A stretch of 64,000 nt of DNA, from the NCBI GenBank assembly GCA_016703155.1, contig JADJCP010000007.1, positions 121,035 to 185,034 on the forward strand. The letters run 5' to 3'. Positions 26,063 to 37,622 of the stretch are shown piece after piece. The position numbers and the translations under genes were made by a program. The number at the start of each line of letters is the position of its first letter. Position 1 is the first letter of the stretch. A model generated the notes under the pieces. That model saw only the letters and a program-made list of their open reading frames with translations. It was not told where the DNA came from and did no database searches. The DNA is from Hydrogenophilales bacterium. Its GTDB lineage: Bacteria; Pseudomonadota; Gammaproteobacteria; Burkholderiales; Thiobacillaceae.

Positions 26063-27214
26063 ATGTCCACTCTACCCACTCCCGCTCCCGAAGCACTGGA
26101 CCATTCCGGACAGTTGCGGCGTCATATCGAGCAGGCCATTGAGGCCGCCGGCGGTTGGCTATCGTTTGCCACCTATATGGAGTTGACACTGTACGCTCCC
26201 GGCCTCGGTTACTACGCGGCGGGTGCCGGCAAATTCGGGGCTTCCGGAGATTTCGTCACGGCACCGGAGATTTCCAGCCATTTCGGACGCACCCTGGCCC
26301 GGCAAGCCGAGCAGGTATTGTCGAGAACCGGGGGCGATATTCTGGAGTTGGGGGCGGGCAGCGGGCGACTGGCGCTGGATATTCTGGGCAGGTTGGCCGA
26401 AATGAACGGCTTGCCTGGACGCTACTTGATTCTGGAGGTGAGCCCGGATCTCAGGCAGCGTCAGCGCGATCTATTCGCCGCCGAGCGGCCCGAGTTGCTG
26501 GATCGCATGGTCTGGCTCGACCGCCTGCCGGACCGCTTCAATGGGCTGGTGCTGGCGAACGAGGTGCTGGATGCCTTGCCTGTGCATCTGGTCCGCTGGG
26601 GCCGGGCGGGTATCGAGGAGCGGGGTGTGGGCCTGGCCGGGTCCGAATTGATCTGGATCGACCGAGCGATATCCACGCCCTTGCTGAAACAGGGGACGTT
26701 GGCCTTGCCAGCGCAAGCCCCCGGTTATGTCAGCGAAATCAATCTGGCCGGGCCGGCCTTGATCCAGACCCTGGCGGATCGTTTGGGCCAGGGTCTGATG
26801 CTGTTTCTGGACTATGGTTTCCCGCGCGCGGAGTATTACCACCCGCAGCGCGACGGTGGCACCTTGATGTGCCATTACCGTCATCACGCCCACACCGATC
26901 CTTTTTTCCTGCCAGGCTTGCAGGACATCACCGCGCATGTCGATTTCACCGCCATCGCCGATGCGGCCCAGGATGCGGGCATGGCGGTGATGGGCTACTC
27001 GAATCAGGCGACGTTCCTGATCAACTGTGGGTTGCTGGATGGCCTGGGTGGCCTGGACCCAAGGTCCAGGGAATATTTGCAGGCGATGAGCGGTATCCAG
27101 AAATTGCTGCAACCCACCGAGATGGGCGAGTTGTTCAAGGTGCTGGCCATCGGCAAGAACGTGCCAGGGCCGCTGCTGGGCTTTTCGCGCGGGGATAGGT
27201 TGCACAGCCTGTGA
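26063..27214 (+). CDS. SAM-dependent methyltransferase, MidA/NDUFAF7 family
   Basis: Class I methyltransferase of the family whose mitochondrial member methylates an arginine of complex I. It shows YYAAGAGKFGASGDFVTAPEIS, the glycine-rich ILELGAGSGRLALDIL, LANEVLDALPVHLV and LFLDYGFPRAEYYHPQR. Length (about 383) is normal. ATG 26063 is chosen because homology starts there; the open frame extends back to 25895 over the divergent gene. The bacterial substrate is unknown. Confidence 0.88.
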   Translation: MSTLPTPAPEALDHSGQLRRHIEQAIEAAGGWLSFATYMELTLYAPGLGYYAAGAGKFGASGDFVTAPEISSHFGRTLARQAEQVLSRTGGDILELGAGSGRLALDILGRLAEMNGLPGRYLILEVSPDLRQRQRDLFAAERPELLDRMVWLDRLPDRFNGLVLANEVLDALPVHLVRWGRAGIEERGVGLAGSELIWIDRAISTPLLKQGTLALPAQAPGYVSEINLAGPALIQTLADRLGQGLMLFLDYGFPRAEYYHPQRDGGTLMCHYRHHAHTDPFFLPGLQDITAHVDFTAIADAAQDAGMAVMGYSNQATFLINCGLLDGLGGLDPRSREYLQAMSGIQKLLQPTEMGELFKVLAIGKNVPGPLLGFSRGDRLHSL

Positions 27215-27241
27215 CCCCCCGCCAGGAGGTGGAAGCCCCGC

Positions 27242-27697
27242 TCAGGGCTTGCGTTTCCTCGGCTCGTAATGAACCACGCCGCGCATGATTTCGGAATAGG
27301 GAAGTCGGTCGATGGTGCCGTGGGTTGCCAAGGCCTTGTTGATAAGTACGGCGATATCCGCGTCGTCGGCATCCGCTGCCTCCGCTACGCCCAAAGCCGC
27401 CTTCAGGCCCAATACGCCACCGCATTGCGCGCGGATCTCCTTGCCGAAGGGCCAGGGTTGGCTGGGATCCATATGCAATGCGAACCGGGCGTTGTGATGC
27501 AGTGCTTCATGAAAGCCGATGCAAAGATCGTTAGCCGCCCGTTCCGTGCAGGTGACCACCTCACGCTCCGCCAGGAGCAGCTTTTTCGACTTGAAGCACG
27601 CCACGCAATGCGATAGCAGTGCCCGTTCGAACGGGCAGGCCAGATCGATCGCCGACTGGCGCGCTTCCCGGTAGGCATCTTCGTTGTAGCCGGACAT
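27242..27697 (-). CDS. Conserved hypothetical protein, cysteine- and histidine-containing
   Basis: A 151-residue soluble protein without a family I can name. A cluster of cysteines (CPFERALLSHCVACF, then VVTC, DLC) and histidines (EALHH) might bind metal. There is no signal peptide or TM helix. It is followed at 13 bases upstream on the same strand by another small conserved gene, so the two may be co-transcribed. It converges with the methyltransferase gene. Confidence 0.55.
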   Translation of the reverse strand: MSGYNEDAYREARQSAIDLACPFERALLSHCVACFKSKKLLLAEREVVTCTERAANDLCIGFHEALHHNARFALHMDPSQPWPFGKEIRAQCGGVLGLKAALGVAEAADADDADIAVLINKALATHGTIDRLPYSEIMRGVVHYEPRKRKP

Positions 27698-27709
27698 TTT
27701 TATCTGGCC

Positions 27710-27937
27710 TCAGTAATCGTCCCCGGCCAGCGATGGGTCAAGCTCCCTGGGTTGCAACAGGGTGTCCTCGGCGGCGAGCTCGTTGTCCGCGAAGATCATC
27801 TTGATGCGTGTCCCGGTCTTCGGGTCGAGGGTTTTGCGCAGGTCGTTGGCGAGGGCGCGCGCTTCTTTGAACCCATCGGCTTCATCCAGTTTTGTCAGGA
27901 TACCCAGGGGGCCAATCCTGTAGATGTAGTACGGCAT
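27710..27937 (-). CDS. Small conserved hypothetical protein
   Basis: A 75-residue protein beginning MPYYIYRIGPLGILTKLDE and ending LAGDDY. I recognise it as a small protein seen in many beta- and gammaproteobacteria, without known function. Start 27937 is chosen because the first 13 residues of the longer ORF (to 27976) do not fit. The acidic C-terminus and lack of hydrophobic segments suggest a cytoplasmic protein. Confidence 0.6.
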   Translation of the reverse strand: MPYYIYRIGPLGILTKLDEADGFKEARALANDLRKTLDPKTGTRIKMIFADNELAAEDTLLQPRELDPSLAGDDY

Positions 27938-28079
27938 TGCGGCACTCCGAAATAGTTGACAATCATTGTCAGGCAATCGCGCGGATGAGGCAAGGGCAGA
28001 AGCGATCTCCCGATGCGTCGGTTGTGCGCTGCCTTTTGTTCCTGCGAGTCATGACGCACCCGTGCGTCGCCTGCGCTCA

Positions 28080-28996
28080 TCAATACAGATGAAACCAGGC
28101 GTCACCGTCGCATGTCTGGTAGTCAACGTGGCACGGCCAGCAGGGATGTGAGCACCTCTGGATTGTCGTGTAGATTGAGGGCCAACTGGGTATATCCCGA
28201 GAGGTGACCCCAGTGGTTACAGTCGCATGAATCATGCTCGATTTTGCCAGCATCAATAGATCCAGAATGGCATCGCAGTTGATCAGTGCCTTGTCCAGGC
28301 TGGCGTCGCGGTGCAAGGGTGCACTCCCATTGTCGGGTAGCGTGGAGAACGCGTGGATGGAGGCGCCGAATAGCCCCTTACCGTAATTGATGACCGCGAG
28401 ATTATCGGTACACAAGAGGATCGGGCGCGGCTCGGCGAGCTTTCCCGATGCCAGCAGGCTCGAAAAAACGCCTGATAATCCGTCTGGTAATCGGTGTGCC
28501 TAACGTGTATGCCGGAATACTCGTTGCCGATGACCGCAAGCCGAGCGGCAAGTTTGTCGGCGACTGGTGGGTTGACCCTGAAGCGCCGCAAGCATGCCAA
28601 GGAGTCCTCACCACCACCGCAGGCATGGTGAACTAGCAGGGGGGCGTCGTAATCCTTGGCGAAGTCGAATGAAATGGGCGTCTTTGTTGTCTCTTCAACG
28701 AAGTTAAGCGCGTCCGGCCAATAATGACTGCGATACGAGGTAATTCTTCCATCGATGCAGCCCGGCAAGGCGGTTAAGCCGTCAAGCCTGGAGAGAATGT
28801 CCGGATCGGCATCGACAATCCAGGAGGGCCTGGGGGTGAAGTAGTTGCCGAAGGGCTCCGAGAAAATCGTTCGCTGGGTGTCGATGACCAGTATGCGAAA
28901 GAAATCTTCAGCATACTGGGCACATTTTTCGATCTGGCAGAGTACGTCGTTCAGCCCCCCCTCGGGTCTGCATAGAAGATACCTGGCCGCCGTCAC
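28080..28996 (-). pseudogene. Fucosyltransferase-like (NodZ/alpha-1,6 type) protein, one frameshift
   Basis: Begins with GTG at 28996, three bases after the secA stop, reading into ARYLLCRPEGGLNDVLCQIEK. The segment IHVRHTDY near residue 190 matches the GDP-binding HxRxxD-type motif of the NodZ/O-fucosyltransferase-like GT fold. The frame is lost in an A6 run at 28463-28468 on the + strand; adding one base joins DYQAFF to SSLLASGKLAEPRP and then ILLCTDNLAVI in the frame of 28080-28415. The acceptor is unknown. A lone glycosyltransferase beside secA suggests insertion there. Confidence 0.6.
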
Positions 28997-28998
28997 CG

Positions 28999-31743
<2,745 letters not shown>

Positions 31744-31784
31744 GAAAAAGCCGATCCAGGGGTTTGGAAACCTTCGAATGTTAA

Positions 31785-31806
31785 CATAGGGGGGTTAATT
31801 CCCCCT
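31785..31806. promoter_or_regulatory. Short G/C hairpin in the secA-dciA intergenic region
   Basis: A run of six G, the spacer TTAATT and five C lie about 35-60 bases before both start codons. It could form a hairpin in the leader of either transcript. I see no convincing -35/-10 pair to assign. Confidence 0.25.
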
Positions 31807-31839
31807 TAAGACCGGTACCGACCGAGCCGCAAGACGACG

Positions 31840-32274
31840 ATGGCTGCTTCCACGCTACAACGCTTGCGCGGATTGATCCGCGCTGAACGCACCCTGGCGG
31901 TACTGCTTCCCGAGGCCGAGCGTCTTGCGTTGCTGAACCGGCGGCTGGGCGCCGCCTTGCCGCCGGCGATTGCCCGGCGCAGTCGGGTCATGGCGCTGGA
32001 TGGCGAAACATTGGTTGTTCATTGCGACAACGGCGCCGCGGCCTCGCGACTGCGCAGTCAGGCGGCCAGCCTGGCGAAGGTGCTGACTTCGGAGAGCCAG
32101 CCGGTGCTCGCCCTCAAGGTCAAGGTGCGCGCCGACTGGAGCCAGGCCGACAAGCCCGAGAAGCCTGGGCTGGGCAAGGCAGCGCTGTCGGCGCTGGATG
32201 CCCTGGAAGAGACCTTGCCGGACGGCAACCTGAAGGCGGCGCTGGCGCGCATGATCGAACACCAGCGCGGCTGA
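31840..32274 (+). CDS. DciA-like (DUF721) protein
   Basis: A 144-residue basic protein of the DUF721 group, members of which (DciA) load or regulate the replicative helicase DnaB in bacteria lacking DnaC. It has the family's central core (LDGETLVVHCDNGAAASRLR) and a basic N-terminus. Placement divergent from secA is typical. ATG 31840 starts the homology. Next gene starts 15 bases downstream. Confidence 0.8.
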   Translation: MAASTLQRLRGLIRAERTLAVLLPEAERLALLNRRLGAALPPAIARRSRVMALDGETLVVHCDNGAAASRLRSQAASLAKVLTSESQPVLALKVKVRADWSQADKPEKPGLGKAALSALDALEETLPDGNLKAALARMIEHQRG

Positions 32275-32289
32275 CATTACAATCCCGGC

Positions 32290-32823
32290 ATGATTCCCAG
32301 CGACAACATCTTTCTCATCGGCCTGATGGGTTCGGGCAAGACCACCATCGGCCGGACGCTGGCGCGACATCGGCGCATGGCCTTCCTCGATTCAGACCAT
32401 GAGATCGAGGCCTGCTGCGGGGTAAGCATTCCGACCATCTTCGAGATCGAGGGCGAGGCCGGCTTCCGCCGCCGCGAGGCCATCAAGATCGACGAGTTGT
32501 CGCGGCGTCGCGGCATCGTGCTGGCGACCGGCGGTGGCGCCATACTCGACCCGGAGAACCGGGCGCACCTCAGCGCGCGCGGCACGGTGGTGTATCTGCG
32601 CTGCCACCCGAGCGAGTTGTACCAGCGTACCCGTCACGACAAGAACCGTCCGCTTCTGCAAATCGACGATCCGCTGAAGCGACTCCAGGAACTTTATGCC
32701 CAGCGTCATCCGCTTTATCTGGATACCGCCGACATCGTCCTGGAAACGGGACGCCAGAGTGTCCAGACCCTGTTGCGCAAACTGGAGAACAGCCTGCCGG
32801 TCACGCTTCCTTCGGATGATTAG
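32290..32823 (+). CDS. aroK: Shikimate kinase
   Basis: Phosphorylates shikimate at the 3-OH in aromatic amino acid synthesis. Walker A GLMGSGKTT, the shikimate contacts DSDHEIE and GFRRRE, and ATGGGAI are all present, with the lid region HDKNRPLL. Length of 177 residues is normal. Unusually, aroB does not follow; a VanZ-like gene comes in from the other strand and the 3' ends overlap by 23 bases. Confidence 0.95.
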   Translation: MIPSDNIFLIGLMGSGKTTIGRTLARHRRMAFLDSDHEIEACCGVSIPTIFEIEGEAGFRRREAIKIDELSRRRGIVLATGGGAILDPENRAHLSARGTVVYLRCHPSELYQRTRHDKNRPLLQIDDPLKRLQELYAQRHPLYLDTADIVLETGRQSVQTLLRKLENSLPVTLPSDD

Positions 32824-33883
32824 GCCATCGTTTGTAGCCGTAGGTGGCGAACGCCAGCAAGGCCAGCGCCAGCCAGGGCCAGAGCGCGGCGACATGCGAG
32901 GCCAGGCCGACGATATTCAGCACGCTCTTCTGCGGCCAGATCGAGGCTTCGACGAACAGCAACCGGGTGACGACGATGCAGGCCAGCAGGCACATGGCGA
33001 CCCCGTGTCGATGCCGCGACACCGTCGGCAGCAACAACAGCCACAAGGCGATGACGAAGCCCAGCAGCGTTTCCAGCGAGAGCACGCCGCCGACCACGCG
33101 CAGTTTGAGCAGCAAGGTGGCTGCCAGGAGTTTCAGCGTAAAGCCGGCGATGAACATCAGCAGCAGGGCGCTGGCGTAACGTCCGGGGCGTAGCAGGCAG
33201 GACATGAAGGCGCCGACGGCGGCGACTTCGAAGAATACCGCCAGCAGCCAGGCCGGGTTGATCTGCTCGATGTTCTCCGGAGGTACGTCCACGGGACGCA
33301 AGTGCAATTCCAGCCAGCCGGTGCCCGGAAACGGCAACAAGGCGAGTTGACTGAAGGCCCAGAGCAACATGAGCCAGAGACCAAGCGTGGTCGTCCAGTC
33401 GGAATGGAACCAGTCATGGCGCCAGCGCTGTACGCGCCGCGCACCGCGCAGCCAGCGGCCATGGTGCAGGGAGAGCAGCGCGCCGATCAGTGCCCCCAGG
33501 GTATTGAGAAAGATGTCCAGATTCGAGGCGATGCGTCCGGGGAGTAATTGCTGCAAACTCTCCATGGTCAGGCTGTAACCGATGCCCACCGTGACGGCCA
33601 GGGTGATGGCCAGATTGCGCCATCGGGGCCGACTGAAGAGCAAGGTCAGGCCATAGCCTATGGGCAGATACAGCAGGAGATTTGTGGTGACATCCGTACG
33701 TGTGATGTAGCGCGGTAGCGGGTCGGTCAGGAATGCGGGCGACCAGGTCGCGATATCCCGCCAGCCGGATAGCGGGTAGAGGCTACCCAAGGCAATCAGC
33801 CCGGCGTAGATGGCCAGGAAGAGGCTGAGCGAAAATGGATGGGGACGGTTGTTCATGCGTACGATCATGGCCAACAGGCTCAT
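32801..33883 (-). CDS. VanZ-like membrane protein
   Basis: A 360-residue protein with about nine hydrophobic segments. The first half resembles VanZ: LGSLYPLSGW, DVTTNLLLYLPIGYGLTLL, ESLQQLLPGRIASNLDIFLN. VanZ-like proteins are of uncertain function; some relate to low-level glycopeptide tolerance. Start 33883 has an AAGG about seven bases upstream; an in-frame ATG at 33856 is possible. Its 3' end overlaps aroK convergently. Confidence 0.8.
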   Translation of the reverse strand: MSLLAMIVRMNNRPHPFSLSLFLAIYAGLIALGSLYPLSGWRDIATWSPAFLTDPLPRYITRTDVTTNLLLYLPIGYGLTLLFSRPRWRNLAITLAVTVGIGYSLTMESLQQLLPGRIASNLDIFLNTLGALIGALLSLHHGRWLRGARRVQRWRHDWFHSDWTTTLGLWLMLLWAFSQLALLPFPGTGWLELHLRPVDVPPENIEQINPAWLLAVFFEVAAVGAFMSCLLRPGRYASALLLMFIAGFTLKLLAATLLLKLRVVGGVLSLETLLGFVIALWLLLLPTVSRHRHGVAMCLLACIVVTRLLFVEASIWPQKSVLNIVGLASHVAALWPWLALALLAFATYGYKRWPNHPKEA

Positions 33884-33910
33884 AGACTAACCTTTTCGGA
33901 ATGGACTGAC

Positions 33911-34867
33911 ATGTATTTCGACGTCTTCAACGGCGATGCCGATGGCCTGTGTGCCTTGCATCAGCTCAGGTTGGACGTACCGCGTGCGGCGCGTCTGGTT
34001 ACCGGCGTGAAACGCAATATCGCCTTGCTGAAACAGGTCGATGCCGCGCCCGGCGACCGGGTTACGGTGCTGGACATTGCCGTCGAGAAAAATGCCGGGG
34101 CGCTGGCCGCACTGCTCGACCGGAATGTCATGGTGCAATGGTTTGACCACCACAATCCGGGTGAGCCGCCAGTGCATCCGTGCTTCGAGGCGCATATCGA
34201 CACCGCCGCCGAGGTCTGCACCAGTCTGCTGGTGGATCGCTTTCTGAATGGCCGCTATCGCGTCTGGGCCGTCGCCGCGGCCTTCGGCGACAACCTGCAC
34301 GACAGCGCCCGGCGCGTCGCCGAGCCGCTTGGCCTGGACAAGAACCGGCTTGGTCTACTGCGCGAACTTGGCGAATGCCTCAACTACAACGGCTACGGCG
34401 ACAGCCTTGCAGACCTGCATTTCCACCCCGCCGAGTTGTATGCGCGTTTGCACGTGTATCGCGATCCTTTCGCCTTTATCGCCGAAAGCCCGGACTACGC
34501 GACGCTCAAGGCTGGCTACGCCGCCGACATGGCGGCGGCCCGGGTTGTTCCGGCCCATGAGTCGCGCGCTTCGGGGGCGGTCTACCTGCTGCCCGATGCC
34601 GCCTGGGCGCGGCGTGTCTCCGGCGTCTTCGCCAACACCCTGGCGCAGGGCGCGCCGGCGCGCGCCCACGCCATCCTGACGCGTTCGCCCAAGGGGCACT
34701 ACGTGGTCAGCGTGCGCGCGCCGCTCGCCAACCGCGTCGGCGCCGACACGCTTTGCATGCGCTTCGAGACCGGCGGCGGTCGCAAGGCGGCGGCTGGGAT
34801 CAATGACCTGCCGGAGGCGCGCATCGATGATTTCATTGCCGCCTTTTATGATGTGTATGGTGTTTGA
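33911..34867 (+). CDS. DHH family phosphoesterase
   Basis: DHH/DHHA1 protein acting on phosphoesters, possibly short nucleic acids or cyclic nucleotides. Metal-binding motifs are FNGDADGLCALHQ and WFDHHNPGEPP. The C-terminal DHHA1-like motif is GGGRKAAAGIN. Length of 318 residues fits small single-unit members. The start at MYFDVFNG (33911) is chosen over the ORF start at 33839, which overlaps the divergent VanZ-like gene. Confidence 0.85.
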   Translation: MYFDVFNGDADGLCALHQLRLDVPRAARLVTGVKRNIALLKQVDAAPGDRVTVLDIAVEKNAGALAALLDRNVMVQWFDHHNPGEPPVHPCFEAHIDTAAEVCTSLLVDRFLNGRYRVWAVAAAFGDNLHDSARRVAEPLGLDKNRLGLLRELGECLNYNGYGDSLADLHFHPAELYARLHVYRDPFAFIAESPDYATLKAGYAADMAAARVVPAHESRASGAVYLLPDAAWARRVSGVFANTLAQGAPARAHAILTRSPKGHYVVSVRAPLANRVGADTLCMRFETGGGRKAAAGINDLPEARIDDFIAAFYDVYGV

Positions 34868-34895
34868 ATCACGGTTTCCGCACGACCTGACAAAA

Positions 34896-35384
34896 TCACG
34901 CCGTATTTTTTAGCAGAAGCACCATCAGGTCCTGCGTGAGATAGCCAAGATAGATTCCACCCAGGAACAGGATCGTTGCGATGCCGAACTCATTGTTGGC
35001 GTGCTTGCGTGCCTCGCGTCCTCGCACAACCCGAATATCGCGAATGAGTTTTTCATGGGGCAGGGGCCAGCGACCCGCCCGATAGATTCGTTGCCCATAG
35101 CGAAAGAAATATAAAGACCCGGCCACCATGGGTAATGCGGTGATAAACGGAAGTACGCTTCCGGCGATATGTAAGAAATCCAGTGCTTGGTTTCGTGTGA
35201 GTTGGCTGAACCAACTTTTCAACAAGCTCATCACAAATTCGTCGGACATGTCCAAGGCAATCGGTAAGAGAGCGGTTAGAACGCCGAGGATCGCCACCTT
35301 GCGTTTCTGTCGGGGATCGGCGGGCATGATTTCATCCGGCTCACTACGGTCCTTTGCGAGATCAGTTTCACGGAAATCCTGCAT
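34896..35384 (-). CDS. Hypothetical membrane protein
   Basis: A 162-residue protein with three or four hydrophobic segments (GVLTALLPIALDM, SVLPFITALPMVAGSLYF, ATILFLGGIYLGYL) and a charged N-terminal tail. No family recognised. It is convergent with the DHH gene and lies 38 bases downstream of the MreB-like gene on the same strand. Confidence 0.55.
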   Translation of the reverse strand: MQDFRETDLAKDRSEPDEIMPADPRQKRKVAILGVLTALLPIALDMSDEFVMSLLKSWFSQLTRNQALDFLHIAGSVLPFITALPMVAGSLYFFRYGQRIYRAGRWPLPHEKLIRDIRVVRGREARKHANNEFGIATILFLGGIYLGYLTQDLMVLLLKNTA

Positions 35385-35422
35385 CTTGTCCTCTCATTGG
35401 TCACGTGCCGTGTACCCGGTGA

Positions 35423-35899
35423 TTAGTTCAACAGACGGCCGGACGCCGTGCTGAAATCAAGCGCGAGCAATTGCTGGCGGGTCAGCGCCTCGCCCTCCCA
35501 TACCAGGGCACGCCGCGCCCCGGCCCCCATCGCCAATTCGTAAATGGCCCGGATTTCGACCTGGGTAAGCCCTCCCGTCAAGCGGGCTAGCGGGTGCATG
35601 ACGATGACTGGCGCCGGGCTGAACCATGATCTCGGCGCGACATGCGGGATCATCGCCTTCAAGGCCCGTTCCGCGAGGTTGAAATCGGCGATGAGTGTGC
35701 GTGGGTGACTATAGCCGTTGCCTACGATGACATCCGCGTCGCCGGCAAGCGCGAGCGCTTCTCGCCCGACAGCCAGGAACTTGCCACTGGATGCGCGGCG
35801 CGCGACATCGGGCGTGTCAGCCCACTCACGTCCGGATTGGGCGTGCAGCAGCGTGAGCTGGTCCGCTTCTATCCGGACATAGATCGCATTGCCAAACAT
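35423..35899 (-). CDS. MreB-like small protein
   Basis: Resembles only the first 150 or so residues of MreB-type actin homologues. The stretch VGREALAL, then SHPRTLIADFNLAERALK, PVIVMHPLARLTGGLTQVEIRA and AGARRALVWEGEAL follows the MreB order. The later ATP-binding subdomains are absent. Stand-alone proteins of this kind are known in several proteobacteria, without assigned function. Start MFGNAIYVRIEADQL at 35899 is preferred to 35971. It follows the symporter gene. Confidence 0.6.
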   Translation of the reverse strand: MFGNAIYVRIEADQLTLLHAQSGREWADTPDVARRASSGKFLAVGREALALAGDADVIVGNGYSHPRTLIADFNLAERALKAMIPHVAPRSWFSPAPVIVMHPLARLTGGLTQVEIRAIYELAMGAGARRALVWEGEALTRQQLLALDFSTASGRLLN

Positions 35900-35976
35900 G
35901 TCCTCCCCTCCTGTTTTTATTGGTGCGGCGTGGGCCACCGAACGAGACGGTCGCCGGGCGGTGCCGGTCACATCCC

Positions 35977-37428
35977 CTAGGCTGCGACCTCCACATGATG
36001 TTTGTGCGGCTCATGGTGGCCGCGATGCACCAGCTGTACCGGCGATAGCGATCCCAGCACCATGCCCAGGATGCTCATCAACAGCCCGGCGAACTGCGGT
36101 GGCCAGAAACCCTCGGGGTTGAGATATTCCAGACCGAGCCAGGTGGTGATGCCCAGGAACATCGCCAGGAGTGCCCCCTGGGTGGTCGCCGGGCGCCAGT
36201 AGACGCCCGCCGCCAGGGGCACGAAGGCGGCGACCAGGGTGACCTGATAGGCGTTCTCCACCATGGAATAGATGCTCATCTGGCTGTTCAGGGCGAACAG
36301 GACGATGCCACAGGTGAATGCCACGACCACGGCGCGCATGGTCCAGAGTTGCTGCTTGTCGTTCCTGAAAGTGATGAACACCTTGAGGATGTTCTCGGTG
36401 AAGGTGGCCGAGGGCGCGAGGATGGTGCCGCTGGCGGTGGACATGATCGCCGAGAGCAGAGCGCCGAAGAACAGCACCTGGGCCAGCAACGGCGTGTGGT
36501 TGAGGATCAGCGTAGGCAGGATCAGTTGCGAGTCTTCCTTGAGCAGCGTGTCGACCATCTCCGGCATGACCAGGAAGGCCGAATAGGCGATGAAGATGGG
36601 TATGAAGGCGAACAGGAAATAAAAGCTGCCGCCGAGCACCGAGCCGCGTACGGCGGTTTTCTCGTCCTTCGCCGACATCACCCTCTGGAACACGTCCTGT
36701 TGCGGGATCGAGCCGAACATCATGGTCACCCAGGCTGCAATGAAGGCGACGATGTCGCGCGCGTTCAGTTCGGGCAGCAGGTTGAACTTGCCATGCTCGG
36801 CGGCGTGCTGGATGACCACGGCCGGTCCGCCGGCCATGTCGCCGACCAGCCAGGCGATATAGCCCAGGCCGACAATGATGATGCTCATCTGGAAAAAGTC
36901 GGTGAGCGCGACCGACCACATGCCGCCGAACAGGGTATAGAGCAGGACGATGGCGGCGCCGATCATGATGCCGGTGTTCGAGTCGACCACGCCTCCGGAG
37001 AGGATGTTGAAGACCAGTCCCAGCGCGGTCATCTGCGCCGAGACCCAGCCCATGTACGACAGGATGATGCACAGGCTGGTACCGACCTCGACCACCCGGT
37101 TGTAGCGCCGCCGGTAGTAATCGCCGATGGTCAGCAGCTTCATGCGGTACAGCGGGCGGGCGAAGAGCAGGCCGACCAGGATCAGGCACATGGACGAGCC
37201 GAACGGGTCGGCGACGATGCCATGCAGGCCTTCTTCGAGAAAGGTCGCCGAGATGCCCAGCACGGTCTCCGAGCCGAACCAGGTGGCGAATACCGTGGCC
37301 ATGACGATATACAAGGGCAATGAGCGCCCGGCGACCACGTAGTCGCGGGAATTCTTGACCTTGGTCGCGGCGTAGACGCCGATGCCGATGGAAATCAGCA
37401 GATAAAGGAAGACGAAGCCCAGCAACAT
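35977..37428 (-). CDS. Sodium:solute symporter (SSS family)
   Basis: Inner-membrane Na+-coupled transporter with about 13 hydrophobic helices over 483 residues. Typical features are DYVVAGRSLPLYIVMATVFA near the start, GGMWSVALTDFFQM, and SAIMSTASGTILAPSATFTENI in the sodium-site helix. The C-terminal tail is histidine-rich (HRGHHEPHKHH). The substrate cannot be told from sequence. It diverges from the FadL-like porin gene across about 190 bases, which must hold both promoters. Confidence 0.9.
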   Translation of the reverse strand: MLLGFVFLYLLISIGIGVYAATKVKNSRDYVVAGRSLPLYIVMATVFATWFGSETVLGISATFLEEGLHGIVADPFGSSMCLILVGLLFARPLYRMKLLTIGDYYRRRYNRVVEVGTSLCIILSYMGWVSAQMTALGLVFNILSGGVVDSNTGIMIGAAIVLLYTLFGGMWSVALTDFFQMSIIIVGLGYIAWLVGDMAGGPAVVIQHAAEHGKFNLLPELNARDIVAFIAAWVTMMFGSIPQQDVFQRVMSAKDEKTAVRGSVLGGSFYFLFAFIPIFIAYSAFLVMPEMVDTLLKEDSQLILPTLILNHTPLLAQVLFFGALLSAIMSTASGTILAPSATFTENILKVFITFRNDKQQLWTMRAVVVAFTCGIVLFALNSQMSIYSMVENAYQVTLVAAFVPLAAGVYWRPATTQGALLAMFLGITTWLGLEYLNPEGFWPPQFAGLLMSILGMVLGSLSPVQLVHRGHHEPHKHHVEVAA

Positions 37429-37622
37429 GGGAAGCCCCCGGGAAAATCGAACGCCACGAATGATAGCCGAGCTTGGCCGGCAAATTGCAGGACACCCCGG
37501 TTTCGTGGCGGCGAAACTTAAGTGGATTAGTCCAGTTTATCGGGGTCATCAGAATAATTGCCGATCAACCCGCGTCAATCACGGTAACTTGCCGGCCCTT
37601 GTGCCTTTTCCAGGAATTCGTC

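Noticed and set aside
36011..37549. 512-codon minus-strand frame and a 324-codon plus-strand frame over the symporter gene
   Set aside because: Arg/His/Gly-rich translations without domain motifs; the SSS symporter in the other frame explains the region.
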